Source: an uncultured Collinsella sp.
GTDB lineage: Bacteria > Actinomycetota > Coriobacteriia > Coriobacteriales > Coriobacteriaceae
Direction of reading: 5' to 3'
Assembly (NCBI GenBank): GCA_902474645.1
Contig: CABRWN010000098.1
Coordinates: 1-8,086, forward strand
DNA: 8,086 nucleotides
Part shown: positions 5,557-8,086 of the stretch, one piece after another
How positions within the stretch are numbered: the stretch's first letter is position 1
Layout of the letters: every line of letters starts with the position of its first letter
Notes under the pieces: generated by a model
The model's database searches: none
Told to the model about the DNA's origin: nothing
What the model saw: only the letters and a program-made list of their open reading frames with translations
Translations under genes and position numbers: made by a program

Positions 5557-5579
5557 CAGGTTTTATCTGCGAAAACGTT

Positions 5580-5621
5580 AAACGGCCGACCGCGCAAGCA
5601 AAAGCGTGGCCGGCCGTTTTT
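5580..5621 (+). terminator. Intrinsic terminator of the amaP-asp23 operon
   Basis: AAACGGCCG (5580-5588) pairs with CGGCCGTTT (5611-5619). After one A-C mismatch the stem continues with CCGCGC against GCGTGG (one G-T wobble), closing on an A-rich 8-nt loop (5596-5603). The T-run 5617-5621 follows the GC-rich part of the stem, and the A-run on the 5' arm is complementary to part of it. This is a strong Rho-independent terminator, and its A-rich 5' side might also work weakly from the other strand. Confidence 0.9.
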
Positions 5622-5659
5622 GTACGCTCCCGATATAGTCATACCGCTCGTCTAACTAA

Positions 5660-5690
5660 GGGTTGCAATCCCCACGTTCCGCGTTACCCT
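5660..5690 (+). promoter_or_regulatory. Candidate yitT promoter with overlapping imperfect palindrome
   Basis: TTGCAA (5663-5668, four of six to the -35 consensus) lies 16 bp before TACCCT (5685-5690, three of six to the -10). CCTAAT at 5688-5693 is an alternative -10 at a poor 19 bp spacing. The -35 is the centre of an imperfect palindrome GGGTTG-CAATCC (5660-5671), which could be an operator. The stretch between the operon terminator and yitT must hold a promoter, but these hexamers are weak. Confidence 0.3.
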
Positions 5691-5733
5691 AATGAGCGCA
5701 TTGTTTCCAAATTGTTAACGAGGAGTTGCCGTA

Positions 5734-6756
5734 ATGGCCGACGAGCACGAAACAGAAAGCAAGGCATGGGCAATTGAGGCCGCTGCGGCAGAGGCGGCGT
5801 CGCGTGCTGCCGAGGAGGTGCATCGTCCTCCCGTAGTGCCGATGGAGCGCGTGGTCGATCGCACCGATATCGAGCGCGGCGAGCGTGCCGGTCAAAAGCG
5901 CAGCCAGGAGCCGGGCTTCCCGCGCTTTTTTGCCGAGCTCAATCTGGGTCTGATTCTTACGGCCTTTGCCATCGTTGCGTTTAAAACCCCTAATCACTTT
6001 GCTTTTGGCGGCACCTCGGGCGTGTCGGTCATTCTGTCCACGCTGTTTCCGACCCTGCCCGTCGGCGTCTTTATGTGGATTATCAACGCGGTTCTCGTCG
6101 TTTTGGGCTTTATCTTTTTGGAGCGCAAGGCGATTCTTTGGAGCGTCTTCGCTTCGTTTGCGCTTTCGGCCTACGTCTCGCTGTTTGAGCTCTTCATTCC
6201 GACCGATGTCTCTCTGACGGGTGATATGTGGCTCGACCTGTGCTTTGCCGTCATCTTGCCGGCGCTCGGCAGCGCTATTGTCTTTGACATCGGCGCCTCG
6301 ACGGGCGGCACGGACATTCTCGCTATGATCCTCAAACGCCGCACCACGCTCGAGATTGGCCGCGCCCTGCTGTTGGTCGATATCGGCATCGTGACCATCG
6401 CGGCCTTTTTGTATGGCCCGCGTGTCGGTCTGTATTGCGTGCTTGGCCTGTTTGCCAAGACGCTTGTGGTCGACAAAGCCATTGAGAGCATTCACCTGCG
6501 CAAAGTCTGCACGGTCATTTGTTCCGAGCCCCTTAAGGTCGAGGAGTTTATCGTCAAGCATCTCAACCGCACGGCGACCATCAGCCGCGGCTACGGTGCC
6601 TTCTCGGGCAAGTGCGTGACGGTGATCATGAGCGTGCTGAGCCGTCGCGAGGCCGTGCAACTGCGCCGCTATGCGCGCGAAGTCGATCCAGGTGCCTTTA
6701 TCACGATCGTCGACAGCTCCGAGATCGTCGGCAAGGGCTTCCGCGGAACGAACTAG
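5734..6756 (+). CDS. YitT family membrane protein (YitT membrane domain plus DUF2179)
   Basis: A 340-residue protein. Residues 1-60 are a hydrophilic extension. About 65-245 is the YitT membrane domain with five or six helices, including the two diagnostic glycine motifs PNHFAFGGTSGVSVIL (86-101) and GASTGGTDILAMIL (187-200). About 256-336 is the soluble C-terminal DUF2179 domain (KVCTVICSEPLKVEEFI, then SRGYGAFSGKCVTVIMSVLSR, and ITIVDSSEIVGKGF). YitT proteins are widespread in Gram-positive bacteria and their substrate is not established; a transport role is often suggested. Start ATG has AGGAG (5721-5725), 8 nt upstream, and the next Met (residue 37) has no well-spaced site, so the extension is probably real. 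The usual length is about 280-290. The extension begins with an Ala/Glu-rich likely helix (residues 8-29) and continues as a charged linker. It stands alone, with no clear terminator after it. Confidence 0.93.
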   Translation: MADEHETESKAWAIEAAAAEAASRAAEEVHRPPVVPMERVVDRTDIERGERAGQKRSQEPGFPRFFAELNLGLILTAFAIVAFKTPNHFAFGGTSGVSVILSTLFPTLPVGVFMWIINAVLVVLGFIFLERKAILWSVFASFALSAYVSLFELFIPTDVSLTGDMWLDLCFAVILPALGSAIVFDIGASTGGTDILAMILKRRTTLEIGRALLLVDIGIVTIAAFLYGPRVGLYCVLGLFAKTLVVDKAIESIHLRKVCTVICSEPLKVEEFIVKHLNRTATISRGYGAFSGKCVTVIMSVLSRREAVQLRRYAREVDPGAFITIVDSSEIVGKGFRGTN

Positions 6757-6814
6757 CGCAGACGTATTCAACGAACCGCCTGCTGGCGCCGTGTACCTTG
6801 CAAATCGGTCATCT

Positions 6815-6853
6815 TTGAGTATTTGACCCCACATTGGGCAATAATGATGCTAA
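6815..6853 (+). promoter_or_regulatory. Candidate promoter region of the zinc-ribbon DUF4013 gene
   Basis: Two -35-like hexamers, TTGAGT (6815-6820) and TTGACC (6823-6828), precede an AT-rich stretch with AATAAT (6840-6845) and GATGCT (6846-6851). TTGACC has ideal 17 bp spacing to GATGCT (three of six). AATAAT is a better -10 (five of six) but sits 19 bp after TTGAGT. A promoter in this 149-base gap is plausible, but which pair acts cannot be decided by eye. Confidence 0.35.
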
Positions 6854-6905
6854 AGACATCGTTTGCGATCCAAGTGATTCGTTCAAGATACGAAGGGATG
6901 ATTCT

Positions 6906-8086
6906 ATGTTCTGCTCGCAGTGTGGTGCCCCCATGGGCGATAACGACAAGTTCTGCGGCGTGTGTGGTGCTCCTAATGCCGGTGCCGCTGGCCCCGCTCC
7001 CCAGGGACAGCCTCAGCCCCAGCAGTTTGTTCCGCAACCGCCCGTGGCGAATGCGCCAAAGGGCTGTGTGGCTCAGGCGTTCCAAGATATGACCAAGACT
7101 CCGGGCGTGCTTCAGCGTGTATGCCAAATCGCGTTTTTGCCGGCGCTGATTTGCGTTGTGTCGGTGCTCGTGTTGTTTATTCCCGTTATTGGCGGCATTG
7201 CGGCTGCCATCGGCTTTTTGGCAGCTTGCATTGCGAGCGTGTGCGGTTCGGGCTTTGGCATCGAGTGGGGTCGTGATCTTTCGCTCAAGGTCGATGACGG
7301 CATGGACCGTCCACTCATGCGTTCCACGTCGTTTGGTCTCGGAGTCTTTTCGAGCGTTATTTCGGTCGTGCTCGAGGTTATCGCTGCCATTCCCGTTATC
7401 GGTGTAGTGCTTTCGCTGGTGGAGGGCGTGGTAATTGGCGCCGCGGGCTCGTATTCTTATTACGGCTCTTATGCGCTCGAGGCTGCGCTGTTCGGTTCGC
7501 TCGGCCTGCTTGTCCTGGCGCTAATTGCCTCGGCGATTCTGGGTGTCTTCTTTAAGATGTTCGCCGACATCGCCGTGATGCACTTTGCGGTGACCGGTCG
7601 CGTCGAGAGCGCGTTTTCGCTCGATAAGGTCTGGGCGGCCTTTAAGCACAACAAGACCAAGCTGTTCTGTGCTTCGTTCCTTCCCGAGTTTTTGACGGGC
7701 CTGGTCGCCAACGTTGTCACATGGATCTTGACAGCCGTCTTTGGCGTCATTGCCTCTGTCGGTATGTATAGCTACTACTATCGTCCTACGGGTATTGAGG
7801 CAATTGTTACCGGCGGTGGCGTCACGCTCGTGCTGTTCTTGGTGCTGGTCGCTTTCGTCACCGTATTTCTTACGGTCTTTGGAAAGATGCTCAAGCACCG
7901 TGCCGTTGGCTATTGGGCCGCACGCTATGCAAGCGAGTGGGCCGATGAGGATAAGGACGACGTCCTGACTTTTGTGTTGCCTTTCGAGAAGAAGTCCGCT
8001 GCTTCGGGTTGCAGTGCTCCGGATGCTTCGCCGGTACCTGCCAGCGCTACAATGACCGAGCCTGAAACGGCGCCCGAGCCTGAGAC
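6906..8086 (+). CDS. Zinc-ribbon DUF4013 membrane protein (3' end outside window)
   Basis: The frame starts at ATG 6906 with AAGGGA (6893-6898), 7 nt upstream, and stays open to the window edge: 393 codons plus two bases, no stop seen. The N-terminus is a compact zinc ribbon, MFCSQCGAPM then FCGVCGAP, with Cys3, Cys6, Cys17 and Cys20 as a CxxC-x10-CxxC site. A Pro/Gln-rich linker (about 30-50) follows. The membrane part (about 70-345) has several long hydrophobic helices rich in Gly, Val and Ile, plus the DUF4013-like elements GRDLSLKVDDGMDRP and DIAVMHFAVTGRVESAFSLDKVWAAFKHNKTKL. After about residue 350 the protein is hydrophilic and becomes Pro/Glu/Ala-rich at the edge. Zinc-ribbon plus DUF4013 proteins are known in Actinomycetota, Firmicutes and archaea without defined function; a membrane-organising or stress role is only a guess. 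It appears to be its own transcription unit. Confidence 0.9.
   Translation, partial: MFCSQCGAPMGDNDKFCGVCGAPNAGAAGPAPQGQPQPQQFVPQPPVANAPKGCVAQAFQDMTKTPGVLQRVCQIAFLPALICVVSVLVLFIPVIGGIAAAIGFLAACIASVCGSGFGIEWGRDLSLKVDDGMDRPLMRSTSFGLGVFSSVISVVLEVIAAIPVIGVVLSLVEGVVIGAAGSYSYYGSYALEAALFGSLGLLVLALIASAILGVFFKMFADIAVMHFAVTGRVESAFSLDKVWAAFKHNKTKLFCASFLPEFLTGLVANVVTWILTAVFGVIASVGMYSYYYRPTGIEAIVTGGGVTLVLFLVLVAFVTVFLTVFGKMLKHRAVGYWAARYASEWADEDKDDVLTFVLPFEKKSAASGCSAPDASPVPASATMTEPETAPEPE

Noticed and set aside
5638..5700. Possible T-box or riboswitch leader before yitT
   Set aside because: Bits such as GTTCCGCGTTACCC looked suggestive, but there is no T-box sequence, specifier stem or antiterminator pair, and the region is too short.
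6757..6800. Terminator after yitT
   Set aside because: Only a very short GCC/GGC pairing near 6778-6788 is visible and no T-run follows, so I do not call one.
5689..6834. 381-codon open frame on the - strand across yitT
   Set aside because: YitT is securely coded on the + strand with both family motifs and DUF2179. The antisense product is highly charged and featureless.

Overview
This window looks like chromosomal DNA from a high-GC, Gram-positive-type bacterium, most likely a Coriobacteriia member close to Collinsella. The evidence is the GC-rich codon usage with several GTG starts, an Asp23/Gls24 envelope module, a large DUF6020-type membrane protein and a zinc-ribbon DUF4013 protein. The genus is inferred from family content and general appearance, not from a search. 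All eight genes lie on the + strand. No tRNA, rRNA, CRISPR array, insertion sequence or prophage gene was seen, and no gene-free stretch exceeds about 205 bases.

Layout. 1-651: 3' part of lgt, the prolipoprotein diacylglyceryl transferase; its 5' end lies outside. 653-695: long perfect hairpin directly after the lgt stop. 732-2915: 727-residue polytopic membrane protein of DUF6020 type, possibly GT-C-glycosyltransferase-like, again followed directly by a hairpin (2917-2949). 3081-3887: yebC, a translation factor/regulator of the YebC/TACO1 family, ended by a strong intrinsic terminator at 3957-3998. 4054-5529: three-gene amaP / DUF2273 / asp23 operon, expressed from a probable promoter whose perfect TATAAT abuts the yebC terminator T-run; it ends at a strong terminator at 5580-5621. 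5734-6756: YitT-family membrane protein. 6906-8086: zinc-ribbon DUF4013 membrane protein that runs off the window.

How the genes work together. Most products belong to the cell envelope: lipoprotein maturation (Lgt), a possible glycan or lipid-linked transferase (DUF6020), the membrane-anchored Asp23 envelope-stress scaffold, and two membrane proteins of unknown substrate. YebC is the cytosolic exception. Only the Asp23 module is clearly co-transcribed and translationally coupled.

The gene content is mostly ordinary. The most interesting non-coding signal is a set of three hairpins that share a GACAGG loop but have different, compensated stems, each placed 1-4 nt after a stop codon (lgt, the DUF6020 gene, asp23). 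Second come the Coriobacterial features of the Asp23 module: a 46-residue acidic N-terminal tail on Asp23 and a long N-terminal extension on the DUF2273 protein. I found no convincing new multi-gene defence or metabolic system.
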